From positions 28,852,771-28,916,770 of the forward strand of contig NC_081543.1 in assembly GCF_901000735.1 (NCBI RefSeq): a stretch of 64,000 nt of DNA, given 5' to 3'. This stretch comes from Corylus avellana (lineage: Eukaryota; Streptophyta; Magnoliopsida; Fagales; Betulaceae). Shown here piece after piece: positions 45,066 to 56,475 of this stretch (positions within the stretch are counted from its first letter, which is position 1; every line of letters begins with the position of its first letter). A model generated the notes under the pieces. That model had not been told where the DNA came from. It searched no databases and was given only the letters and a program-made list of their open reading frames with translations. Made by a program: the position numbers and the translations under genes.

Positions 45066-46358
45066 CAATAATTAAACCTAATATAATTAAGTAGTTGTGT
45101 TTATTTTTCTTAATGCATTCTATGCTTAATTAGGTTCTTGATTGGTGGGCACAAAGGAGTAAGTTTGTGCTACAACCTTATTGAAGTTATTCCAATAGAC
45201 TTCTTTAATGTTTCCTAAACCAAAGGAAATCTGAGGGGACCAAAAGTGTTACCTTAGATCTAAGGCTGTACTTTACCTTCATTTTAATAAAAAAATATAT
45301 ATATATATATATGCTTTATTTTTTTCTCACTTTTCTCTTTCTTTTCACTATTATTTATTTGAAATTATATTTAAATGGTATAGGTAAAGAATAAGGGAAG
45401 GTATCGTAAAGTTTATTTGAATATGAAAACAAAACGTAACTTATTCTCTAAATTTAAGGAAAATCCACGAAAAGCTATTGTAACTAAAAAAGTACTAGCT
45501 ATTATCTCTACGGAGTTAGATCCTTACAATTTCTTTGTTCAAACAGTTGAGGCGTGTTTTAAAAAAAAAAAAAATTATAAGTACAAAAAATTTGTAAGGG
45601 AGCTATTGAGGCGTGCTTTTGCGGCTTTGCCTAAGCAGTTGCTCGAGCAAGGGAGCTCCTGCTCATAACCCCTGCCCAAAGAGAAAAGGTTAACTGCTTG
45701 GGTAGGAGAGTCCTTGTTCAAGCAAGAGGTCTCCTCTTATTGGTTTTGTTCAAAGAAAAAAGAATAAGAGTAATAAACCGTGACCCCAATTGTAAGGGGA
45801 ATGAGATCCTCTCCATTTTAATTGTAATTTGTTTCATATTATTTAATTATTTTTTTCAAAAAAAAAGTGTTAATATTAACTTCATATAAACCATTAAATA
45901 CACCAATTAAAATATAAAGTATCTTATTCAAAATTGAGAAAATCCTTGTTCATTGTAGGTTCCTGCTCCAGTCTCTGCGAGCTACCACTAAGTTACTAAA
46001 CTACCAAATACAATTAAATTAGGTTGGGTTTGGTTAAGGTTGTAATTAGAATCCCCTTATGGGCCCAAATTGCTATGATCAGTGAAGGATTTGTAGATGT
46101 GTCGGCCCGTTTGTCTTTCTTTTGGGTGCTTGTAGTAAGAGTCTTAGCCCAGCCAGCCCACCCCATGTGTCAATGAATGCCCAAACCCAATATATCATAA
46201 GCACAAAACCTCTCACTTGGTAGTGGCCCAGTAAAAGTCTTAAAATATTAATTAAATAATTAATTTTTTATCAATTTAAGTTTTTAAGTTTTTAAGATAA
46301 TTTGTAATACCGCACAGACACGTTAGCAGTGTGAGATATTAAGTATTTTTGAAAAGTG

Positions 46359-46400
<42 letters not shown>
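44052..46400. other. Intergenic with GGTGGC-rich core (44795-44995) and AT repeats
   Basis: No gene supported. 44795-44995 is a GC-rich island with repeated GAGCCACCCC/GGGGTGGC words bounded by poly-T/poly-A tracts, similar to the core of the previous element. 46015-46260 is the PLD-KNAT7 spacer shared with 2140-2400. A (TA)n run is at about 46363-46395. Confidence 0.45.
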
Positions 46401-46769
46401 TAGGGTAAAGTTCATTTAACCCCCTCAAACTACCACCACAATGACAATCTACCCCCCAAACTATCAATTGCGATAATTTACCCCCCAAACTACCAAAACA
46501 ATGATAATGTACCCCCCAATGCTAGCAAAATGACAAAATTATCCTTATGAAATTTTCAATAAGACAAAAATACTCTTACAAATTTGAAAGAAATTTAAAT
46601 TTTAGTATTTTTGTTTTTATTTTAGTAAGGGTAATTTTGTCATTTTTTAAAAATTAGAGGTACATTGTCATTGTTTTGGTATTTTTGGGGTAAATTGTTG
46701 TAATTAATAGTTTATAGGATAGATTGTCATTTGGGTGGTAGTTTGAGGGGATTAAGTAGACTCTATCCT
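46401..46769. mobile_element. Foldback MITE with CCCCCAAACTACC repeats
   Basis: Left TAGGGTAAAGTTCATTTAAC is mirrored by right GATTAAGTAGACTCTATCCTA. The left arm has three tandem ACCCCCCAAACTA(C/T)CA units of about 33 bp, with mirrored, more diverged units on the right. It resembles the MITEs at 2410 and 2847 in layout, but I could not fix a target duplication. Confidence 0.6.
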
Positions 46770-47667
46770 ATAATTTAAAATTTAACTAAACCTTTAATTA
46801 GTCCAATTGGAATCCCTATAAAGTTAGGATTGCGTATTTGGTATTTGGTAAAGTTATCTGCTTAAAGTATGCGAAGATATTTACACTTTCCTGATACGCA
46901 TGGTGGGATTTACATTGGGATTAGATGGTTCTTTTAAGGTTCCATCATGCTCTCTTGAGGTTAAAATTTAGTCTTGAAGGACCCATGAGGGTTTTCTGAA
47001 AAATTTTGAGAGGCCAAATGAGATATTTATTTTTAGACAGGAAGTTTTTGAAATGATCCTCACACCCTTTTAAAAAATAATTAAATACAAAAACTTTTAA
47101 ACTTGGAGGGTGGAGCCTTCTTGCTGCTCTAGCATATATGTGATACTTCTTTTTCAATGGAATCCATAGTTGGATTGAACTTAAATTGTTCGATTACAAT
47201 TGTTTAGAGGCTCTCCAGATCTGTTTGGACACGTGAATTCCATCAAAATGTCTTTCTTAATTGCCGAGAAATAGACAATTGTAGGAGATTCCGATCCTCT
47301 AAAGTTTGGGTACAATTGATAAGAAAGCCCCTTCCCTAATATAAGTATGGATATTATTGAGGCAATTAACACAAATATTGTAGCAAAAAAGTAACTTTAC
47401 CCATGCAGTTAAAACCATGAAGTTACAACCTCATATATATGTAATGTAGTGTAAGCTATGTAAAGCTATTCAAACTCCCATCTATTACATTCTCTGTACC
47501 CGACTTTGAAGTCAACTAACCTCCAACGGTTCCTTCATAGCTTTCCACGTACAAGAGTCAGCCACCCTATTTACCTCCCATGGTCAACAACAGCTATATA
47601 TTGACATAAAAGTAAGTTGGTCCTTCTTGCTTCCTGATTTGCAGCATGTAATTAAAGATGATTTTGT

Positions 47668-50281
47668 CTACCTTTTGCGCTTGGACTTCAGAGAGGTCAC
47701 CGACTGTGAGTTGCTGTGCCAGTTGCGCTTCCTTTGGTTGATGAACCAGTTGTTGATTTGCTTCAGCTGCAACCCTGTCTCCTCTACAAGTTTTGCCTTG
47801 TCATCTTCCTGTAAATGTTAGATAGCTACATGGGTCATTGACAAATAACATTAATGGCTGTTTGAAAGCTGATAATCTTGAAAGAGAGTAGCCTTCTGTG
47901 TCATACTTCCTGTTCAAAATCTAGCCATTTGTATTTGGCATTTCAAATGAAGTCTAATGCTAGTCTATTTGGCAACATTTTCGAAAACTCGTTCACTTTT
48001 CAAATGCTGAAAACCAGTGGCAGATACAAAGGGGGTGGGCAGCAAGAATATGAACCTTATGATTGTTCAAAATCATAAACAAAGGATGAGATTGATAATT
48101 GCTTACAGTTGGGTAAGGCCACTTTGAGTGTTGCTGCCACCAATTTTTCAACACACTAGTTGTGTCACCTGGTAATTTCCCTGCCCTTCTTTTTCTTAGG
48201 ATCTCCTCCCTGACATCTTCAATTCTTGACTTGAAACCCTGCAAAACAATGTTAGCAAATTGTGATTTAGCCTCGCACAGTAAGATTGTAAAGCCATCAG
48301 TCATCACTTCAGTGGCATTTAAAGTATTAATTCCACATTTCAGAAAGCAAAAGTCATTGAAAATATTCCCCCTATAGCAATAGCGTTTAAATCACCATTT
48401 ATCTTAAAAAATTACGTTAATAAAAAAAATTAATTATTTAAATAAAATTCTAACAACAACAGACTATATGATCGTTAATCAAATGTTGCATGTATGTGTC
48501 TATAAACCAAGGAAAATTATCTTTAAGGACCGTTCCGAACAAAGTTCTAATAATATCACCTGCTTTAGTTCAATCTTCAATTCCTGTCGAACTCTGTCCA
48601 TTAATGACCTTTCAGATTCTGTCGGAAGCAGCGGACCAAATCCCATCATGTCATGTCCATCAGCACCAGATTGATCAAGAGAGAAATCCATCTGCAGATC
48701 GTCCTCATCATCTGACATTGTTGCACCAGTACCTTCACCTAGGCTCACTCCTGGAAAACAAGTCACGCCAATAAGCCATGCATCTTTGTGACCAACTGGA
48801 ATCATACGATATCTTTTTATCCCAAATTCTATTATGTACACACTTATACTCCAACACTATTTATAAATGCATATTCCAACGTTGAAGAATGTGCACTTGA
48901 GAGTATAAGAATGAGAGTGTGTAGCATATTTCTATGTCAAAAAGTTCAACTCATATATTATAACACTTCACGGAAGTAACGGGATTTCATACTTCAAAAA
49001 AGAAAATGTAATGTAAGAGGAGTTTGGCTCACCTAATTTAATGGTCATAAGATAAGTTGAATATTTATTGTTCAGAGAATTGAAATATAGAATAGAGCAT
49101 ACCATAAAAGTACTAAAGAATAGGGAAACCAGATCAGGACGCCTAATACTTTTAATTATTTTGATTTTAAGATCGCATTTCTTAATTTAATATAGATTTA
49201 AAAGCTAAGTTTGAGCCATTTCTAAATTCTAGACTTTCATAAGCTTTTAAGCCGATAGATAACATAAATGGATGTAAAAATACAATTATGCATCTGATAA
49301 TTTTTTAAAAATAAAATAAAGAAAAAAGGTTAGGCCTAGGAGTCACCCACCCTAGTCACGACAGTGGCCGTGAGTGGCTCGGTCATCTCCTAGCCACCCT
49401 TTGACCAGGCGGGCTACAAACCCCCCAACAAAGGTGTGGTTCGTAGCTTCTCCTTAACACTAGTGAGGTGGCTCACCACCACTGTGTTTAGAGGGGGTGA
49501 CTTGTGACTACCTCATTCAAAGGGAGTGGTTTCCTTTTACTAGGGTGGCTAGGAGCTAACCCTCTTTTAAGGGGCAGCCGTGAGCCTCATTTTCGTTAGG
49601 AGGTGGCCACAAGCCACCCTTTGTTAGGGGGAAGGGGGGGGGGGCGGGAGGGAGTGGGCACATTGAAGGGTATTTGGGAGATGATTGAACCAACAACGGT
49701 TACCTTTGTGGTTGGGTTAGGTGACCCTAGGTCCCAACGCTTTTATATTCTTTTTATTATTATTTTCTTATGAGGGGTATAATTGCATTTTAAGAATCAT
49801 ATCTAATATCTCTATTAAACGGAAAGGGTGATGGAGGTATCACATTTAGAATAAATCCGAACTCAAATCTCAAATCTATTAAATTAAAAATTGGGATCTT
49901 AAAGTCAAAATGACCAAAAGCATCCGGGAAGCTCATGACCTAATTTCCTAAAACCAACTATACAAGTATTATAAATAGGTTATGTGAAGAGTAATGTTAG
50001 AATGAAGACTTTTGTCATAGGATATGTGAAGAGTAACATGAAGACTTTTGTCATAGGTTGAGTAATGTCCCCTTCCCCTCTTCTTATTTTTCCAAATGTG
50101 ATATGGCTTTTAAAATTACTATTAAATTTAAAATGAATCACTATTGGATTTTGATCAAATGATAATTTTAAAAGTCACATTATCTTTAGAGTGATAAAAG
50201 AGAAACAAAAGATTTTCTTCTAGCTAGCATTACTCTTAGATAAATCCTCTCTAGAACAAAGTCTATCTATTAGCATCAAAA

Positions 50282-50312
<31 letters not shown>

Positions 50313-53300
50313 GGGGGTTACAAAAGGACACTGGTCCATGAACCACTATGATCCATTTTAGGTCTAGGGCATTAAGTTGTAAATTTAGGAAGAGCTTTAC
50401 TTACTCTCATTAGGATATAGATAGTGAGACACTTCAAATTATATTAATTGGAAAGAGTTAACCCACGTAAGTGTATACAAGATGAAACTGGGATATCAAG
50501 GTGACTATATATACAGGGAAGCCTAGCTCAAAAGTGACTAGGATCATGATATACGGTATCATAGCCAACTTACTAGTTATCTCATGCTTTGGATCCATAT
50601 AATACTTTTTTTTTTATTCTAAATTAGGTTAAAAAAAAAAAAAAAAGCCTCCTTGCAGTAGTACATGAAATGCATAGTTCTTTAATTTTATAATAAAATA
50701 TACATACTGGTCTCTCTCGTTAGAAAGGCTTTAAATTGTGGTGGTCTTAGATTACCAAAGATATATAGATAGTTTATCTTTCCAATCAGGTCATTGGCAT
50801 CACCCGTCTTTGATGGTCTAAAAGACAAAAATCTCTACAATTCCTTACCAAAAGTAATAAATGAACTTTTGACCTTAAATTAACTCCTATAAAGAAATCT
50901 AAACTTACAAAACTTATAACATTATTACAATTAATCAAATAAATTACTTCGAATGATGCACCTATTGGGCTTCTTTTAGGTGTGCATATAGCCATACAAA
51001 AGACCTAGACGATGATGGTACTTTGCTCAAATCATGGCATGTGGTAGAAGGTGTATTTTTCATACCACAAGGCATGATTTATATCTACTTGAGTTCTTTT
51101 TAATTAAACATAATCAAAATTCTGGTTGGTGATATTTAGAGTTTTGTTAATAAATTCTACTTTAGATTTGATATTTGTGATATTGAATATTCTTACAATT
51201 TGAGGTTATATTTTTCATTAATTTGAAATTTTGATTTCTAGGCTAGCTAGTTTAATAGCTAAAGAAAATGACCACGAACATTTGCCCTCAGCCAATTTGA
51301 ATAATGAGCTCAGATTAATTGAGGATGATTTGAGTACTTCAAGTGCAGTACTGACATATAGAGCAGAGCATGTAAAAGGTGACCAAGATGTAAAACGTTC
51401 CTTGCAGTCACCAAACCTACTATATTATATGCATAGCTAATATTTATAATCCTTCTATGCAGATTGAAGCCATATGTAGAATGATAGTTTCATACCAAAG
51501 GAGCATTGCATCTAATGACATTAAAGTATATACTACATGCGTATATATATAAAGGAGATCGAAAACTAACACTACTAAAAACTATGAAATATTATACTGA
51601 AGAAATTGTCAACGATATCCCTTTCATACCTTGTTTAGTACTTAACTCAAATTTAACAATAGCAATGGCATAAATGGTGCCCTCTCTTCCACTCAATCAT
51701 TTAGATTGGATTCCACTAGAACATAAATACTAGCTGAGTATTGCTATATATGGTTGCTTTCACTTACAAGCTGATATTGCAATCTATATATTCACATCAA
51801 TTTCTGGATATATATTAAGTTGTTGATGCATACATATAGGTGGTCACATCAATTTGTAATAAGTTTCTTATAGTAAAATTAGTAATGCCCTAAACATTTC
51901 CCATACTAGATTAGGATGATCATAAATTTAAGGTCCAAGCAAAATGAAAAGTTCTTTACTTTATTTATGATCCATGATTTCCTTGATTGATAGTTGAAAT
52001 ATATAGCAAGTATTCAATGCTAACTAAGAGTTATCGCATGTAAATAATAACTTCTTGACCGATATAGAAACCAAGCAAGAGTTTAGTCAATGCTCCAATC
52101 TGGATGTACGGAAATATAATAAGGTTGCATGCGTCCCTAGGCCCAGACACACCTGGAAAACTCAACGAATTACTCGAAATTTTATGTCAAAAAGTCTTAT
52201 ATATGCAAGCATGGTAATATAATTTTACTTCAAAAAACCATCATCAACAGCCAAAAAGATGGATTACATGCACTATGATCCTCATTAATTAAACACATGT
52301 TTTTTTATGATCATGTGTGCTGAATCTCATATGTATATATTGCCATAGTAGTTATAAACCTCATTACAAATAAACCAATCTAAGGCCTCTAAATCTCTAA
52401 CTTATGAAGAAGCAACAAAGTTCATGCATCATGCAACCTTGGAAGGCTTAAAAGTATTATTCGTTGAAACCAAATATTCTTCAATCAACATTATCGGTTG
52501 TTGGTGGTGGGAGTACCTTCTTCACCGAACTAACTAACCCTTTTCCAATATATCTTATATAGATATTTTCTGGGGTAGGTCCTACAGCACCCACCTCCGA
52601 CTCGGACACCCAACTTTGCAAGAACCCCAAAAAACCATCTCTTATCTGTCTACCTACCGAACCCATCAAACATCAAAAGCAAAGAAAGATAATCTCAACC
52701 AAATGGTACGAACAAAAAGAAGTGATTTTTCCTGAATCTACAAAAGCAGCTAAAGATTGTCATATATGATACAAGGGTTGAGGAAAAATAATAACAGAAA
52801 TAAGAAATTGCATTGAGCTAAAAAAAAAAAGGACATACCAGTGAGGGCCTGCAAGGTATTTTCGATTTCACGGCAACCCACGACAGCCTCAACGGCATGG
52901 ACTCTGACATGTTGCTGAAGCTGTTCTTTGAAGCTACACAAAACCAACAGATATTGTGCCTGTACAAAAAAATAAAATAAAAAACAAAAAACCCTGAAGT
53001 TAATTAAACCTCATAAGAAATCAACAAAATAACAGAAATATCCAATAAAAAAGAAAAACAAAGAAATGGGTAAGCGTGAAAAGCATCTTACCAAGAAGCT
53101 GTCGAGCTCCTGACGCTCATGGGGAGATATGGAATGGCTACGCTGCGAGGCATAGGAGCGCAAAAGATGGTGAGACTGTTGTATCTGCGCGTCGATCAAC
53201 GGCAACTGATCAATCGGAGTGGCGACACGGAGGCAGGCCACGTGGGCCGACAGGAGCTGCTCATATAGCGGGTGAGTAGCTATCTCCGCCTTTAGCTGGC

Positions 53301-53409
53301 GGTTGTGGTCGCCGGAAACTCCCATATCGCCACCTAAACCGCCACTACTACCGCCAGCACCGCCTCCACCCATCATTCCCAGGCTTGTTTCTTGTATTTC
53401 TATGTCCAT
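47668..53409 (-). CDS. KNAT7: KNAT7, class II KNOX (TALE homeobox) transcription factor, complete
   Basis: Five exons: 53409-53092, 52959-52839, 48750-48560, 48238-48107 and 47808-47668 (stop TAG). Lengths 318+121+191+132+141 give 300 codons plus stop; Arabidopsis KNAT7 is of similar size. All introns are GT-AG. Domains: Gly-rich start, KNOX1 ([20 protein letters not shown], about residues 40-80), KNOX2 (about 95-146: [20 protein letters not shown]), an acidic linker ([12 protein letters not shown]), ELK (about 203-225), and TALE homeodomain (about 226-288) with the PYP loop at 251-253 and [10 protein letters not shown] at 275-284. The C-terminus TSLKSKRKR matches the KNAT7 ending. KNAT7 is a nuclear regulator of secondary cell wall and lignin genes, acting with MYB, OFP and BLH partners. 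Intron 2 is 4.1 kb and repeat-laden. The start is the first ATG, just before the domains. Confidence 0.95.
49320..49655. repeat. GC-rich GGTGGC-type repeat island in KNAT7 intron 2
   Basis: Many GTGGCT, CCACCC and GAGCCAC words around a poly-G run (49627-49652). Same word family as 43600-43870 and 44795-44995. The left duplicate lacks it (it falls in the segment replaced at 5092-5214). Confidence 0.5.
51231..51440 (+). other. Small ORF in KNAT7 intron 2, opposite strand (right copy)
   Basis: 69-codon counterpart of 6709-6915, with one extra codon (AVLTYR for AMTYR). Directly preceded by an acceptor-like TTGATTTCTAG. Product not recognised. It may be chance. Confidence 0.25.
52291..52295. other. 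Empty target site of element C
   Basis: AAACA in the unoccupied duplicate. In the left copy the same bases (18105-18109) follow the 3' LTR, so this pins the insertion point of element C. Confidence 0.75.
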
Positions 53410-53653
53410 AAAAAAATTTAAAAAAAAAAAACGAAAGGGAGAGAGAGAGATAGTGTGTGTAATTTAATTAAATGGGTAATAAAAACGAAAGGGGTTTGAA
53501 AAGGAGATGAGGATTATATAGAGGAAAGGTGGGGTTGTGGGTTCAGTTCTCAGGACCACAAAAGAGACTCTTGTGTAGTTGTGGTGTTTGTGTGCGTTTG
53601 ATGGAGAGGCAGAGAGGAAAGCAGACAGTTTTATCGTTACTGGTGTATATGAA

Positions 53654-53688
<35 letters not shown>

Positions 53689-53960
53689 GTATATCGGGAT
53701 CTGAGACACACAACTTTCTGCACCACGTCTGAGAAAAACAAAGATTTTACATACACAGAGAAAGAGAAAGAAGCAACAAAGACATGAAACAGAGAGAGAG
53801 AGAGAGAGAAAGAGAGAGAAGGGGAGGGGGGGATTCAAGTTTTGTAGCGTTTTAAAGACCTTTGAGAAAAGAGTTGTGAGAGAGACAGAGAGAGGTGGCT
53901 GTAGAATCATTACTATGAAAGGGGTTGGAAGCGAGGTCAGAAAAAGAAACAAGATAAAGC
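53410..53960 (-). promoter_or_regulatory. KNAT7 upstream/leader region, CT(GA)-repeat rich
   Basis: Upstream of the KNAT7 ATG. A TATATAA candidate TATA box on the minus strand is at 53514-53520. Long (GA)n/(CT)n runs lie at 53655-53684, 53790-53820 and 53875-53895. GA repeats are known binding sites of BASIC PENTACYSTEINE proteins, which regulate homeobox genes. Whether the runs lie in the 5' UTR or upstream of the start site cannot be told from sequence. Confidence 0.45.
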
Positions 53961-54289
53961 TGCTTCTGTTGTCTCAATTTTGATTGCTTTTTAATTCTCC
54001 TTTCCTTTTTTTTTTTTTTTTTACTTTTTTTTTTCTTCTTTCTTTCTCTTTTAATATCTTCAAATATTTTTGTTTTAATTTCACATAAGCTTAATTGGCA
54101 AGTGGTTCTTAGCAGGAAATGGTGGTTTCAGTCTTTCATATTATCAAAAGGCAAATGGATTGTGCATACAAAACACCAAATATCAGAATAATCTGTTCAT
54201 CTTAATGTTTCTTTCCATATCTATTTAACATATTCATTTCATACCGAGTGACGGTTGACATAACTTGTCTTAAAACAGGTTATAAGACA

Positions 54290-54337
<48 letters not shown>

Positions 54338-55329
54338 GCACATGCATTTTAGACCGATGTTAGTTTAATAAATTGAATTTTTTTTTTTTAAAAAAAAAAA
54401 AGGTACTCTAATGTAATTTGCATATAAAAAAATGAAATTTAAAATTCAACCGACTGTTTGTTTAAGGGTATGATGGGGGCACTCCACAATATGATATGTA
54501 TGTGGAGCACCCCTTCAATGATTAGAGGGCATATGTAGACTAAAGACATAGCTTTCATTTGCAGTCACTGTTTGAAGTTTGCTGGCTTTTAGTAAATGAT
54601 CCATCTCATTGCCAATCCAATTTGTGTACTAAAACTAACCTACTTTCTAGCTTAAGTCCACATCTATCAAGATGGGGTCAGCATCTTTCTCATTCCAAAC
54701 AAGATAAGAATTTTTTTTTTTTTTTCTTTTTCCTTTCTTTTAACTATAAGTACTTTGATTAGGAATTTGGATCATATAATCAATGTCTAAATTATTAGTA
54801 ATTTAAATAATTATTGTGAGAGTTTATCTAGAACTCAATTATCCAAATAAATTTCGAACTGTCCCATCACCTACTGAACAAATGGGTCTCATCTCATATA
54901 AACTCTCTCAATCTCTCTGGGTTTCACCTTTTTTTTTCTTTTTTTTCTTTACGTTTTAAGGATTATTTTGAGTTGTTTGGTAATTAAAAAAAAAAAAAAG
55001 GCTGAGGTTGAGCAGTCGATGTTCCACCTCCCCCATGACTGGTGGTCTGTGGTTTTCACTTTTCACCTCTTTTAGGGTTAAGTGAAATTAATGAAGATGA
55101 AAAATGTGTGTGTGTGTACGTAGATATATATAAAACGCACCGGTTTGTAAAAAAAAAAAAACATAAATGACAGCCCACCAACTATATGATAGAGGAGTTA
55201 CGTCTCATGCAGGCATGGTTGGCGGGGGTGGCTGGCTAAACTGCAAGGAATCCAACATGACATCTGATGGGATTGTACTCCTGACTGTCGGATCATGCAT
55301 TTTCCTACCATCTTTCTTATGATTATTGC

Positions 55330-55371
<42 letters not shown>

Positions 55372-55918
55372 TTATTATATTCAAATTATAAATAAATTTT
55401 TTATGATGTCATAATATCATTTTATCATTTTTATGATAAATTGTCACCACATTTTTTAAGCTAGTTTTTAAATTATTACTAATTACCATGTTTTTGAGTT
55501 GCCCAATGCATGCATAAAAATCGGCCATTATTTATGAGTTACCAAATTTTCCTGCCACAATAGAGAGGTGCCCCGAATGGCGGAGTAAGAAAATTATTAG
55601 TGTATGCGTCAAATTAAAAATATAATAAATACTTTAAAATAAAAATAAGGTAATTTATCGTGCAATATGTGTATTATTAAAAATATATTTATAAATATAT
55701 GTTAAAATTGATATATTAACAAGGTAATTAATATGCCCGTGCACACTAATACAAAAAGATAGAAAGACGAAAGGTGTCTAAAAATGCAATCAATGATCTT
55801 TTACACGAAAAGAATGAACGTGAAGCTCTCAATGAAATACAAAAGAGAAAACAAAACGTGTGTAGGGACTATTTAACAATCGGTCCAAAATCGTCCTTAT
55901 ACATTATTTTTTTATTTT

Positions 55919-55950
<32 letters not shown>

Positions 55951-55970
55951 TTTTTAACAATTTGTAGGGC
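53961..55970. other. Intergenic, microsatellites only
   Basis: Poly-T tracts (54008-54050) and (TA)n arrays at 54293-54331 and 55332-55369. No coding sequence, RNA gene or transposon end that I can support. Confidence 0.5.
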
Positions 55971-56475
55971 TACAACCCATACAAGCCTCCATGTGGCTTT
56001 TCCACTGGGTGCCCCACCTGTGTGGTATGCCCTCTAAATAGGTAAGCACATCCACCCCATTGAACAGATTAATGTGGTCGTGCAATCACCCCTTTAAATA
56101 GATGAGGGTGATCACATAATACCCCCTTTAAACATGTGAAGGTTGCGTAGCCTTCCGATTGAACAAATAGGGGAGGCTAAGCTGTCACCCCACTAACCCT
56201 TCTGAATAGATAAGAGTGTTTATGGAACCACCCTCTTTAAACAAGTGGGGGTGCTCATGTGGCTGCCCCACTAAACATATGGAGGTAGCCGCACGATCAC
56301 CTCCTTTGAACAAGTTAGGAGTACTGACCAACCTTCTCACTCCACAAATGAGGGTGGCCGCATGACTATCTCCTCTGAATAGGTGAGGGTGGCCAGCCAC
56401 CTTAGTAAACAAATGAGGATGATTGTAACTTGTGCGACGAACCCTCTAGATACATAAGGGGTGACCCTACAAGTA
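55971..56475. repeat. Degenerate minisatellite
   Basis: An array of loosely repeated units of about 40-50 bp, each with an 'AACA(A/T)(A/G)T..GGGTGG' start and a CACCCC-like end (for example around 56100, 56165, 56225, 56275, 56335 and 56380). Any ORF across it (HPHLFRGD/PNLFKGGD repeats) is a product of the repeat. Confidence 0.5.

Larger units (their letters stand above)
39958..52842. repeat. Duplicated PLD-KNAT7 block, right copy
   Basis: Partner of 1-18648. PLD exons here differ from the left copy at 10 of 149 bases (40047-40195 vs 132-280) and 13 of 198 bases (40289-40486 vs 1044-1241). KNAT7 exons 4 and 5 differ at 4 of 273. The interval between the two genes is 4.5 kb longer here because of sequence between about 41100 and 46015. 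Confidence 0.85.

Noticed and set aside
53464..53952. 162-codon minus-strand ORF rich in SLSLSLS
   Set aside because: It is the translation of (GA)n/(CT)n microsatellites in front of KNAT7; no domain and no codon bias.
55971..56475. Leucine-rich or HPHLF repeat protein
   Set aside because: The ORF follows a degenerate minisatellite, is interrupted, and has no counterpart in known families that I recognise.
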